A stretch of 15,477 nt of DNA from UBA9619 sp964630665 (GTDB taxonomy: Bacteria > Pseudomonadota > Gammaproteobacteria > Arenicellales > UBA868), in the NCBI GenBank assembly GCA_964630665.1, contig CAZVVN010000074.1, forward strand, positions 1 to 15,477, in the 5' to 3' direction. Each line of letters starts with the position of its first letter. Positions within the stretch are counted from its first letter, which is position 1. Below, piece after piece: positions 1 through 7,751 of this stretch. The position numbers and the translations under genes are program-made. Under the pieces are notes generated by a model. That model saw only the letters and a list, made by a program, of their open reading frames with translations. It was not told the DNA's origin and made no database searches.

Positions 1-23
1 CGCTCAAATTTCTCTTTCGCCAC
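1..23 (-). CDS. tuf: Elongation factor Tu, 5' end only (second tuf copy, runs off the left edge)
   Basis: Only the first seven codons and part of an eighth are inside the window. They read (M)AKEKFER, the usual EF-Tu N-terminus in gammaproteobacteria. EF-Tu is the GTPase that carries aminoacyl-tRNA to the ribosomal A site. I chose the GTG at 23-21 because an AGAGG Shine-Dalgarno at 37-33 lies 9 nt upstream. An in-frame GTG two codons earlier (29-27) would leave only 3 nt of spacing. The gene follows fusA after 27 nt, the classical end of the str operon (rpsL-rpsG-fusA-tufA). Identity rests on few residues but the position makes it nearly certain. Confidence 0.9.
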
Positions 24-50
24 TCTCACTTACCTCTTCAGTTTCAGTGG

Positions 51-2147
51 TTAACTCGCTTTCTTCATCATGACTTCTGTAACGCTTACCGGGGCCGGCA
101 GATACCGGCTGAACTCCATGGAATATGTTGCCCTTCCCTGACTTGCCGATCTCAGTGATGTCGCATAGCCGAACATTTCCGAAAGCGGTACGTCAGCTCG
201 AACCACCTTTCCCCCGGGCAGTTCGTCCATCTCCGAGATAATCCCGCGCCGGGAATTAAGGTCCCCCGTAACACTGCCCATGTACTGTTCTGGCGTCACC
301 ACCTCAACCCGCATCATCGGCTCCAGCAACATAGGGCCGGCCTTGATAGAGGCTTCACGGAAACCCTGAATGGCTGCTGCTTTGAAAGCATGTTCCGAGG
401 AATCCACGTCGTGATACGAGCCATCGTACAAAGTGACTTTAACGTCGATCACAGGATAACCAGCCACCACACCAGACCCCATTGCATCAACAACACCTTT
501 CTGAACAGCTGGGATGTATTCGCGCGGTACTGCGCCACCTTTGATGGCGTCGACGAACTCAAAGCCGTCACCACGCTCCTGGGGTTCAATCCGGAGATAA
601 ACATGGGCATACTGACCGCGGCCACCAGTCTGCTTGGCATATTTGGTTTCCTGCTCAACGGAACGATTGAGCGTTTCCCGGTATGCGACCTGCGGCTTGC
701 CGATATTTGCATCCACGCTGAACTCACGCCGTAGCCGGTCGATGATGATTTCCAGGTGTAACTCACCCATGCCGGAGATGATCGTTTGGCCGGATTCTTC
801 ATCACTGTGAACGCGAAAAGAAGGATCTTCTTGAGCCAGTTTTGCCAGCGCCACACCCAGCTTCTCTTGGTCGTTCTTGGTCTTGGGTTCGACTGCCTGG
901 GAGATCACCGGATCGGGAAACTCCATGCGCTCCAGCGTGATCGGACTGTCTGGTTGGCATAGCGTATCGCCGGTGGTGACGTTCCTGAGCCCTACTGCCG
1001 CTGCAATGTCGCCGGCACATACCTCGTTGATCTCATCCCGAGAATTCGCATGCATCTGCAGGATTCGCCCGATCCGTTCCTTCTTGTCCTTGAGCGGGTT
1101 GTAGACAGTATCACCGGTCTTTAGAACCCCGGAATACACCCGGAAGAACACGAGCTGTCCCACATAAGAATCTGTCATGATCTTAAAGCCGAGCGCCGCA
1201 AAAGGCTCATCGTCGCTTGAGGCCCGCTCTGCCTCGGTTTCACCGTCTTCCAGAAGGCCCCGAATTGCCGGTATCTCGGTCGGGTTGGGCAGATAGTCTA
1301 GGACCGCATCCAGCAGAGTCTGAACGCCTTTATTCTTGAAAGCCGACCCACAGGTCACCGGGACCAGTTCATTGGCAATGGTTCTGGCACGCAATCCGGA
1401 CCTGATTTCGGGCTCCGACAGGTCACCATTCTCCAGATAGGCTTCCATCAAAGCCTCATTAGCCTCGGCCGCACACTCCACCAGATTTTCCCGCAAATCG
1501 ACACACCTTGGTATGTAATCAGTGGGAATGTCGCGTTCCTCGAATTTGGTGCCCATCGTAGCCATGTCCCAATAGATCGCCTTCATAGTAATCAGGTCGA
1601 TCACCCCTTCGAATCCGTCTTCCGCACCGATTGGAACCTGCAGAGGTAGAGCGTTCGAACCCAGGCGATCACGAATCTGCTCGACAACACGAAAAAAATC
1701 CGCGCCGGTACGGTCCATCTTGTTAATAAACGCCATCCTCGGGACATTGTATTTATCGGCCTGTCGCCAAACGGTCTCGGACTGTGGCTCGACACCACCA
1801 ACGCCACAAAACACGGCCACAGCGGCATCTAGTACGCGCAGAGAACGTTCGACTTCAATGGTGAAATCAACGTGGCCTGGAGTATCGATAATGTTGATCC
1901 GGTGTTCATCGCGGTCCTGGCGCATGCCGCTCCAGAAACAGGTCGTTGCTGCAGATGTTATGGTGATTCCCCGTTCCTGTTCCTGCTCCATCCAATCCAT
2001 GACCGCATTGCCATCATGCACTTCACCGATCTTATGAGAGATGCCGGTGTAAAAAAGAATACGCTCGGTCGTGGTCGTCTTTCCCGCATCGATATGCGCC
2101 ATGATGCCGATGTTCCGGTAGCGTTTTAGGGGTGTCGTTCGAGCCAC
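51..2147 (-). CDS. fusA: Elongation factor G
   Basis: This encodes EF-G, the ribosomal translocase GTPase, which also works with RRF in ribosome recycling. The product is 698 aa (E. coli 704). The GTP-binding motifs are all present: G1 AHIDAGKT at 17-24, switch I RGITITSAATT at 59-69, G3 DTPGH at 88-92, G4 NKMD at 142-145, and a G5-like SAFKNKG further on. The later domains run to the C-terminus without a break, including YASLR-type loop residues near the end (GYATSLRSASQGRATY). The frame is open for 39 codons upstream into rpsG, but homology begins at the GTG at 2147-2145 (GTG-Ala-Arg-Thr-Thr-Pro). AAAGGA lies about 9 nt before it, which supports that start. It lies 22 nt after rpsG and 27 nt before tuf, so it is co-transcribed with both. 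Confidence 0.98.
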   Translation of the reverse strand: MARTTPLKRYRNIGIMAHIDAGKTTTTERILFYTGISHKIGEVHDGNAVMDWMEQEQERGITITSAATTCFWSGMRQDRDEHRINIIDTPGHVDFTIEVERSLRVLDAAVAVFCGVGGVEPQSETVWRQADKYNVPRMAFINKMDRTGADFFRVVEQIRDRLGSNALPLQVPIGAEDGFEGVIDLITMKAIYWDMATMGTKFEERDIPTDYIPRCVDLRENLVECAAEANEALMEAYLENGDLSEPEIRSGLRARTIANELVPVTCGSAFKNKGVQTLLDAVLDYLPNPTEIPAIRGLLEDGETEAERASSDDEPFAALGFKIMTDSYVGQLVFFRVYSGVLKTGDTVYNPLKDKKERIGRILQMHANSRDEINEVCAGDIAAAVGLRNVTTGDTLCQPDSPITLERMEFPDPVISQAVEPKTKNDQEKLGVALAKLAQEDPSFRVHSDEESGQTIISGMGELHLEIIIDRLRREFSVDANIGKPQVAYRETLNRSVEQETKYAKQTGGRGQYAHVYLRIEPQERGDGFEFVDAIKGGAVPREYIPAVQKGVVDAMGSGVVAGYPVIDVKVTLYDGSYHDVDSSEHAFKAAAIQGFREASIKAGPMLLEPMMRVEVVTPEQYMGSVTGDLNSRRGIISEMDELPGGKVVRADVPLSEMFGYATSLRSASQGRATYSMEFSRYLPAPVSVTEVMMKKAS

Positions 2148-2169
2148 GTGAATCTGTCCTTTAATTCTT

Positions 2170-2640
2170 TTAGAACCGGTAGTGGGAGAAGGCCTTGTTC
2201 GCCTCTGCCATACGATGGACTTCGTCCTTCTTCCTCGCGGCACCGCCTCGTTTCTCCGCGGCATCCATCAACTCACCTGCAAGCCTGTGGGTCATGGACT
2301 TCTCAGTGCGTTTGCGTGCGGACTCCACCAACCAGCGCATGGCGAGTGCATTTCGACGACTCGGCCGCACTTCCACCGGCACCTGGTAGGTGGCACCACC
2401 AACCCGCCGGCTCTTGACCTCGACAACCGGCCGGATGTTCTCCAGCGCCTGGTAGAAGACATCGAGTGGGGTCTCAGCCCCACGCTCGGTAATGATGTCC
2501 AACGCGCCGTAGATGATCCGCTCAGCAATAGACTTCTTACCATCCAGCATGATGATATTGATAAACTTTGCCAGCGTCTGATCCCGGTACTTCGGATCAG
2601 GCAAGATGGTCCTTTTGGGTACTTCCCGTCTTCTTGGCAT
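2170..2640 (-). CDS. rpsG: 30S ribosomal protein S7
   Basis: S7 nucleates assembly of the 30S head and sits near the E site. In E. coli it is also the translational repressor of the str operon. The product is 156 aa, starting MPRRR like E. coli S7. The conserved DGKKS lies at 33-37, and the RNA-binding beta-hairpin KSRRVGGATYQVPVEVR at 76-92. The C-terminus ends at SHYRF, without the longer tail of the K-12 protein, which is the common length. The ATG at 2640 is fixed by homology. Its Shine-Dalgarno is poor (only GGA about 6 nt upstream), which would fit translation controlled by mRNA structure, but that is an inference. It is preceded by a 331-nt spacer after rpsL and followed after 22 nt by fusA. 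Confidence 0.98.
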   Translation of the reverse strand: MPRRREVPKRTILPDPKYRDQTLAKFINIIMLDGKKSIAERIIYGALDIITERGAETPLDVFYQALENIRPVVEVKSRRVGGATYQVPVEVRPSRRNALAMRWLVESARKRTEKSMTHRLAGELMDAAEKRGGAARKKDEVHRMAEANKAFSHYRF

Positions 2641-2708
2641 CGGTTATCCAGTTCCGTTGTTCGAGTCCCGCCCGGCTTGTGAAAGCCCGAGCGATTTCCT
2701 GTGCCATA

Positions 2709-2740
2709 CGGGCAGATCGCAGTGCGATTGCTCCTGCCCG
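2709..2740 (-). promoter_or_regulatory. Bulged hairpin in the rpsG leader (candidate S7 operator)
   Basis: In mRNA sense, CGGGCAG (2740-2734) pairs with CTGCCCG (2715-2709). Inside it ATCGC (2728-2724) pairs with GCGAT (2720-2716) around an ACT loop. A 5-nt bulge, GAGCA (2733-2729), lies on the 5' side only. It ends about 70 nt before the rpsG start. A helix with an asymmetric loop is the kind of structure that ribosomal-protein repressors bind, and S7 is the known str-operon repressor in E. coli. The pairing is seen in the sequence; the function is a guess. Confidence 0.35.
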
Positions 2741-2868
2741 ACCCATCATTGACGGGCCAGTGAGGCACGGCAGACGCAACCGCGACTCTCGCCGCTGCGC
2801 AGGTTTCGGTGAGACAGCTTTTTGCCACTAGCAGCACACATACTGCCTTCGCGGCTTCTGCAGCGACC

Positions 2869-2896
2869 TTTATATAGGCAAGGCCGCTTTTGTCAC
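2869..2896 (-). promoter_or_regulatory. Candidate sigma70 promoter ahead of rpsG-fusA-tuf
   Basis: Reading the minus strand, a GTGACA box (2896-2891, five of six consensus bases) is followed after 16 bp by TATAAA (2874-2869, five of six). Initiation would give a separate transcript for rpsG, fusA and tuf with a leader of roughly 220 nt. A chance match is possible, as the box lies in a non-coding, locally AT-rich stretch. It would explain part of the unusual spacer length. Confidence 0.35.
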
Positions 2897-2971
2897 CGTG
2901 GCCAATCAGCCAGGCTGGCCAGTTTTCGGTTTAACAAGCTCCGGTCACTAATGCCGACCGGTACCATTTCC

Positions 2972-3346
2972 TCAGGACTTTGGTTTCTTTGCTCCGTATT
3001 TTGAGCGTCCCTGCCGGCGCTCTCCTACGCCGGAAGTATCGAGAGTTCCACGTACAGTATGGTAACGAACACCCGGCAAGTCTTTTACCCGTCCGCCGCG
3101 AATCAGCACGACCGAGTGTTCCTGCAGATTATGTCCTTCACCTCCAATATAGCTGGTCACCTCATAGCCGTTCGTCAGCCGGACACGTGCTACTTTTCGC
3201 AGGGCCGAGTTCGGCTTCTTGGGCGTCGTCGTATACACCCGGGTACACACTCCCCGTTTCTGCGGGCAAGAAGCCAACGCCGGCACGTTGCTCTTCTTGA
3301 CCTGCCGGGAGCGAGGTTTTCTGACCAGTTGATTGATTGTTGGCAC
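2972..3346 (-). CDS. rpsL: 30S ribosomal protein S12
   Basis: S12 lies at the decoding centre and takes part in codon-anticodon proofreading. The product is 124 aa, the same length as E. coli S12, with near-identical blocks such as QKRGVCTRVYTTTPKKPNS (29-47) and SYIGGEGHNLQEHSV. The streptomycin-site residues are wild type: Lys43 and Lys44 in TTTPKKPNS, and Lys in RVKDLPG. The aspartate modified by RimO in E. coli is also kept. The frame is open 13 codons further upstream, but homology starts at GTG 3346-3344 (M-PTINQLVRKPR). Shine-Dalgarno is weak (GGTG about 10 nt upstream). It is the first gene behind its own promoter at 3435-3407. Confidence 0.98.
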   Translation of the reverse strand: MPTINQLVRKPRSRQVKKSNVPALASCPQKRGVCTRVYTTTPKKPNSALRKVARVRLTNGYEVTSYIGGEGHNLQEHSVVLIRGGRVKDLPGVRYHTVRGTLDTSGVGERRQGRSKYGAKKPKS

Positions 3347-3388
3347 GATTATCTGACACCGGGTCCAGGCCCATGAAACGTACAAATA

Positions 3389-3403
3389 GGCCCCGAAAGG
3401 GCC
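3389..3403 (-). other. GC-rich hairpin between the str promoter and rpsL
   Basis: In mRNA sense GGCCC (3403-3399) pairs with GGGCC (3393-3389) around TTTCG, followed by TATTTGTACGTTT. It could be a weak end point for rpoBC transcripts, but the U-tract is interrupted. Its 5' arm overlaps the expected start point of the str promoter, so a transcript starting there could lack part of the arm and fail to form it. Function is uncertain. Confidence 0.4.
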
Positions 3404-3406
3404 GCG

Positions 3407-3435
3407 ATTTTAGGTACCGAACCCTTTCTTGTCAA
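3407..3435 (-). promoter_or_regulatory. Near-consensus sigma70 promoter of the str operon (rpsL-rpsG-fusA-tuf)
   Basis: On the minus strand a perfect -35 box TTGACA (3435-3430) is separated by exactly 17 bp from a -10 box TAAAAT (3412-3407, five of six). The expected start is near 3402-3399. The bases after the -10 box are CGCGGCCC, a GC-rich discriminator as in growth-rate and ppGpp-controlled promoters of ribosomal genes. It lies between the rpoC stop and the rpsL start, where an independent str promoter is expected. The leader would be about 55 nt. Confidence 0.8.
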
Positions 3436-3470
3436 GAAATCAGTCAACCCGCATTTACCCCGCTGACAGC

Positions 3471-6400
3471 TCACGCCCCGGCCGCCTCGGTGGTCTTTTC
3501 GGTTGCTTCACTCGTGAAGTCGGTACTGAAACTCAGTTCGACCAGTTCCTGGTCTTCCGTGACCTGCTCCTCCCGCTTACGGCGGCGCTCTTCGTGGTAG
3601 GCAAGACCCGTTCCAGCGGGAATCAGACGACCCACGATGACGTTCTCCTTGAGGCCCCGTAAATGATCGACCTTACCCTGCATCGATGCTTCGGTCAGAA
3701 CCCGAGTCGTCTCCTGGAACGACGCCGCTGAAATGAAAGACTCGGTACTCAGCGAAGCCTTGGTAATACCGAGCAACACGGGATCGTACTCGGCCGGCTG
3801 TTTCTTTTCCTCGATAAGGCTTTCATTCTGCTCCAGCATCACTGCCCTTTCGACCTGATCATTGGGAAGGTAGTCGGTATCTCCACTTTTGACTATGCGC
3901 ACCTTACGCAGCATCTGCCGAATAATGACCTCGATATGCTTGTCGTTGATCTTAACCCCCTGCAAACGATAAACGTCCTGAACCTCGTTTACGATATAGG
4001 CGGTCACCGCCTCTACGCCCAACAGGGCCAGAATGTCGGTTGCCAGCGGCGGGCCTTCAACGATTTCATCACCCTTTTCAATATGCTCACCGTCAAAGAC
4101 CGTGATCGGCCTTCCCTTGGGGATCTGTAATTCGTGGGCTTCATTGTCCTCATCCGTAATCACCAGGCGAATCTTGGTCTTGACCTCTTTACCGAATGAG
4201 ACCACGCCACTGTGGGTTGCGAGGATGGCTGGATCCTTGGGCTTACGTGCTTCAAAGAGCTCTGCGACCCGCGGCAGACCACCGGTGATGTCTCTGGTTT
4301 TTGAACCTTCCTGAGGAATGCGGGCCAGGATATCTCCGGCCTCCACCTTAACACCGTCTTCTACGCTGATCCGAGCCCCGGACGGCATCTGGTACCTGGC
4401 CGGCGCCTCGGAACCTGGTATGACTTTTGGTTTTCCGTTGCCATCGACCAGTTCAATCGTCGGCTTGATATCCTGCGCACCACCACTCCGCTGCTTTGAA
4501 TCCAACACCAGATAAGCGCTGGAGCCTGTCAATTCATCCGTCTGCTGATTCACCGACACCCCTTCGACAATACTGTCAAAACGGATCTTCCCGGCAACTT
4601 CCGTGATGATCGGGTGGATGTGCGGTTCCCAGTTTGCGATCACCTGACCACTGGCCACATCATCTCCGTCGCTGACCGTCAGCACTGCGCCGTAGGGAAT
4701 CTTGTAACGCTCCCGGTCGACACCATGCAGGTCATGGATGACCAGTTCCCCCGAACGTGACACCACCACGTTTCCTCCGTCGCCGCGCCGGACCGAACGA
4801 ATCCGGACAAAACTCACAGTACCAGTGTTCTTGATCTCAACATTGCTCGTGGTAGCCGTTCGAGATGCTGCCCCACCGATATGAAACGTCCGCATGGTCA
4901 ACTGAGTACCGGGCTCACCGATACTCTGGGCGGCCATGACACCCACCGCCTCACCCCGATTGACCAGGTGACCGCGGGCCAGGTCACGGCCGTAACAGGT
5001 CGCGCAGACGCCATAGCGGTTCTCACAGGTGACGGGCGAACGAACCAGGACCTGGTTGACATTGTGTTGTTCAAACAATGCTACTGCCATCTCGTCGATC
5101 ATCCCGCCTGAGGACAGTAGTTTCTGACCGTCAACCGGGCTGACAACGTCCTGGGCCGTGGTACGTCCGAGTATCCGGTCCCGCAGCGGGATCACCACTT
5201 CGCCACCCTGTACGATGGCCTCACGCTCCAGGCCTTTTGCTGTACCACAGTCATCGGCCGTAATCACCAGGTCCTGACAGACATCCACCAGGCGCCTGGT
5301 CAGGTAACCGGAATTGGCCGTCTTCAGTGCCGTATCGGCCAGTCCTTTGCGAGCCCCATGGGTGGAGATAAAGTACTGCAGGACATTCAGACCTTCGCGA
5401 AAGTTGGCCGTTATCGGCGTCTCGATAATTGAGCCGTCCGGTTTCGCCATCAGGCCGCGCATTCCTGCCAACTGGCGGATCTGGGCATGACTGCCCCTGG
5501 CACCGGAGTCGGCCATCATGTAGATCGAGTTGAACGATTCCTGATCGACCTCTTTTTCATTGGCATCGATCACTTTCTCCACTTTCAATCTGTCCATCAT
5601 CTCACCGGCGACTTCGTCGCTGGCGTGGGTCCAGATATCGACGACCTTGTTGTAACGCTCACCATCAGTCAGCAGACCCGAGCCGTACTGCTCCTGGATC
5701 GATTTCACCTCACTTTCTGCTTTACCCAATACCCCTGTCTTGTTCTCAGGCACCATCATGTCGTCAACACCAATCGAGACACCGGCTCTTGCCGCCATGG
5801 AGAATCCGATATACATCAACTGATCACAGAAAATGACCGTCTCCTTGAGCCCGACCTTCCGATAACACTCATCGATGATCATGGATATCGCCCGTTTCTT
5901 CATAACCTGGTTGATCAGTTCAAAAGGCAGACCATCGGGCAGGATCTCGGAGAGTATTGCGCGACCGGTCGTTGTTTCGTGAAGCGTCAACTTCTCCTCG
6001 AGTTCGCCGCTTTCAGTCTCGAGCATTTCCTTGATCCGGACCCTGACCTTGGCATGCAAGGAAAGCACACCGGCATCCATCGCCCGGCGCACCTCGGCCA
6101 CATCAGTGAATGTCATACCCTCACCCGGCGCGTTCACTTTCTCTCGAGTCATGTAGTAAAGCCCCAGCACGATATCCTGGGACGGCACAATGATGGGATC
6201 CCCGTTGGCCGGTGAGAGGATGTTGTTCGAGGACATCATCAGCGACCTGGCCTCCAACTGAGCCTCCACCGACAACGGAACGTGCACCGCCATCTGGTCG
6301 CCGTCGAAGTCGGCGTTGTAAGCCGTACAGACCAGCGGGTGCAGCTGGATGGCCTTACCTTCGACCAGAGTCGGTTCGAAAGCCTGGATGCCCAGTCGGT

Positions 6401-7691
6401 GTAGTGTCGGTGCCCGGTTGAGCAGCACCGGATGTTCGCGGATGACCTCGTCGAGAATATCCCACACTTCCGGCTCTTCCATCTCTACCATCTTCTTTGC
6501 CTGCTTGATGGTGGTCGCCAGCCCGCGCAGTTCCAGTTTGTTAAAGATGAACGGTTTGAACAGTTCAAGTGCCATCTTTTTTGGCAGCCCACACTGGTGA
6601 AGCTTTAGCGTCGGCCCGACCACGATGACTGACCGGCCCGAATAATCGACCCGTTTGCCCAGCAGGTTGTGCCGGAAACGGCCCTGCTTGCCCTTGATCA
6701 TATCGGCCAGTGACTTAAGCTGGCGTTTATTGGGGCCAGTGACCGCTTTACCCCGCCGCCCGTTATCCAGCAAGGCGTCGACCGACTCCTGCAGCATGCG
6801 TTTTTCGTTTCGGACGATGATGTCCGGTGCGTTGAGGTCCAGTAACCGCCGCAAGCGGTTGTTTCTGTTGATCACCCGGCGATACAGGTCATTCAGGTCG
6901 GAGGTGGCAAAACGCCCGCCCTCCAATGGCACCAGTGGACGCAGATCCGGCGGCAGCACTGGCAGCACGTCCATGATCATCCACTCAGGCTTGTTTCCAG
7001 AGCGAATAAATGCCTCGACCACCTTCAACCGCTTGATGATTTTCTTGGTCTTGGTCTCTGAGGTCGACTCCGCGAGTTGCTCGCGCAAGTCGGCTGACTC
7101 AAACTTGAGATCCATCCCTTTAAGCAGTTCCTTGATCGCTTCAGCACCCATCCCCGCTTCAAAATCGGCACCATGTTCCTCTACAGCCTTGTAGTAATCG
7201 TCTTCATTGAGCAGGGTTCCGCTTTCCAGTTCGGTCATGCCCGGATCGGTAATCACATAGGCCTCAAAGTACAGCGCTCGTTCGATCTCCCGAACTGTCA
7301 TGTCCAGCAACACGCCCAGCCTGGACGGCAGGGACTTCAGGAACCAGATGTGCGCAACAGGACTGGCCAGTTCAATGTGTCCCATGCGCTCTCGACGAAC
7401 CTTTGACAAAGTCACTTCGACACCGCATTTTTCACAGATCACGCCACGGTGTTTGAGGCGTTTGTACTTTCCGCACAAGCACTCGTAGTCGCTGATCGGG
7501 CCGAACAGCTTGGCACAGAAAAGACCATCCCTTTCTGGCTTGAAAGTCCGGTAGTTGATGGTTTCAGGTTTCTTGACTTCTCCCCACGACCAGGATCTGA
7601 TCTTGTCCGGAGAAGCGAGCCCAATTCTGATCGAGTCAAAATCTTCTTCGCTGACGTCGTGCTTGCCAAACTGACTGAACAGGTCTTTCAT
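3471..7691 (-). CDS. rpoC: DNA-directed RNA polymerase subunit beta'
   Basis: This encodes the catalytic beta' subunit of RNA polymerase. The product is 1406 aa, against 1407 in E. coli, so it should carry the same lineage-specific insertion in the trigger loop. The N-terminal zinc site has Cys71, Cys73, Cys86 and Cys89 (CLCGKY, ICEKCG). The catalytic magnesium site NADFDGDQM places aspartates at 461, 463 and 465. The bridge helix region follows with GARGSHAQIRQLAGMRGLM, then the second zinc site (a Cys in TADDCGTAKG plus CENRYGVCATC) and the trigger loop around MRTFHIGGAASRTATTS. The ATG at 7691 has GAGG about 7 nt upstream. It follows rpoB after 60 nt, and no promoter is seen between the two, so they are co-transcribed. 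Confidence 0.99.
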   Translation of the reverse strand: MKDLFSQFGKHDVSEEDFDSIRIGLASPDKIRSWSWGEVKKPETINYRTFKPERDGLFCAKLFGPISDYECLCGKYKRLKHRGVICEKCGVEVTLSKVRRERMGHIELASPVAHIWFLKSLPSRLGVLLDMTVREIERALYFEAYVITDPGMTELESGTLLNEDDYYKAVEEHGADFEAGMGAEAIKELLKGMDLKFESADLREQLAESTSETKTKKIIKRLKVVEAFIRSGNKPEWMIMDVLPVLPPDLRPLVPLEGGRFATSDLNDLYRRVINRNNRLRRLLDLNAPDIIVRNEKRMLQESVDALLDNGRRGKAVTGPNKRQLKSLADMIKGKQGRFRHNLLGKRVDYSGRSVIVVGPTLKLHQCGLPKKMALELFKPFIFNKLELRGLATTIKQAKKMVEMEEPEVWDILDEVIREHPVLLNRAPTLHRLGIQAFEPTLVEGKAIQLHPLVCTAYNADFDGDQMAVHVPLSVEAQLEARSLMMSSNNILSPANGDPIIVPSQDIVLGLYYMTREKVNAPGEGMTFTDVAEVRRAMDAGVLSLHAKVRVRIKEMLETESGELEEKLTLHETTTGRAILSEILPDGLPFELINQVMKKRAISMIIDECYRKVGLKETVIFCDQLMYIGFSMAARAGVSIGVDDMMVPENKTGVLGKAESEVKSIQEQYGSGLLTDGERYNKVVDIWTHASDEVAGEMMDRLKVEKVIDANEKEVDQESFNSIYMMADSGARGSHAQIRQLAGMRGLMAKPDGSIIETPITANFREGLNVLQYFISTHGARKGLADTALKTANSGYLTRRLVDVCQDLVITADDCGTAKGLEREAIVQGGEVVIPLRDRILGRTTAQDVVSPVDGQKLLSSGGMIDEMAVALFEQHNVNQVLVRSPVTCENRYGVCATCYGRDLARGHLVNRGEAVGVMAAQSIGEPGTQLTMRTFHIGGAASRTATTSNVEIKNTGTVSFVRIRSVRRGDGGNVVVSRSGELVIHDLHGVDRERYKIPYGAVLTVSDGDDVASGQVIANWEPHIHPIITEVAGKIRFDSIVEGVSVNQQTDELTGSSAYLVLDSKQRSGGAQDIKPTIELVDGNGKPKVIPGSEAPARYQMPSGARISVEDGVKVEAGDILARIPQEGSKTRDITGGLPRVAELFEARKPKDPAILATHSGVVSFGKEVKTKIRLVITDEDNEAHELQIPKGRPITVFDGEHIEKGDEIVEGPPLATDILALLGVEAVTAYIVNEVQDVYRLQGVKINDKHIEVIIRQMLRKVRIVKSGDTDYLPNDQVERAVMLEQNESLIEEKKQPAEYDPVLLGITKASLSTESFISAASFQETTRVLTEASMQGKVDHLRGLKENVIVGRLIPAGTGLAYHEERRRKREEQVTEDQELVELSFSTDFTSEATEKTTEAAGA

Positions 7692-7751
7692 TACTATTCC
7701 TCGAGCTGAGTACTGTTGGGAGCGTGCATTACAGGGAATCGATGATCCGGC

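Larger units (their letters stand above)
2641..2971 (-). other. rpsL-rpsG intercistronic spacer, 331 nt, non-coding and structured
   Basis: I see no credible gene in this stretch on either strand. Read as mRNA it holds several hairpins: CCGGTC/GACCGG with a 9-nt loop (2961-2941), TGGCCA/TGGCCA arms (2921-2899), a 7+5 bp hairpin with a bulge (2740-2709), and GGCTT/AAGCC with a TCAC tetraloop (2687-2674). It also contains a promoter-like pair at 2896-2869. In E. coli the corresponding spacer is about a hundred nucleotides and binds S7 for feedback control. This one is about three times longer, so it may carry an S7 operator plus extra elements. The S7 role is inference; no clear copy of the E. 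coli site was recognised. Confidence 0.6.

Noticed and set aside
2148..2264. A 39-residue N-terminal extension of EF-G overlapping rpsG
   Set aside because: EF-G homology begins at GTG 2147, which has a good Shine-Dalgarno. The extension is rpsG sequence in another frame.
2655..2675. A tRNA T-arm look-alike (GTTCGAGTCCCGCC) on the plus strand in the rpsL-rpsG spacer
   Set aside because: The five bases before TTCGA do not pair with those after it, and no acceptor or anticodon stem can be built around it.
2292..2837. A 181-codon minus-strand open frame covering the rpsL-rpsG spacer and much of rpsG
   Set aside because: It overlaps rpsG in another frame, the peptide is rich in Arg, Ser and Gly without motifs, and no good ribosome site was seen. 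It looks like a GC-rich frame artefact.
5487..6215. A 242-codon open frame on the plus strand inside rpoC
   Set aside because: It is wholly antisense to the conserved central part of rpoC, and the peptide shows no family motif. It is a by-product of codon use in rpoC.
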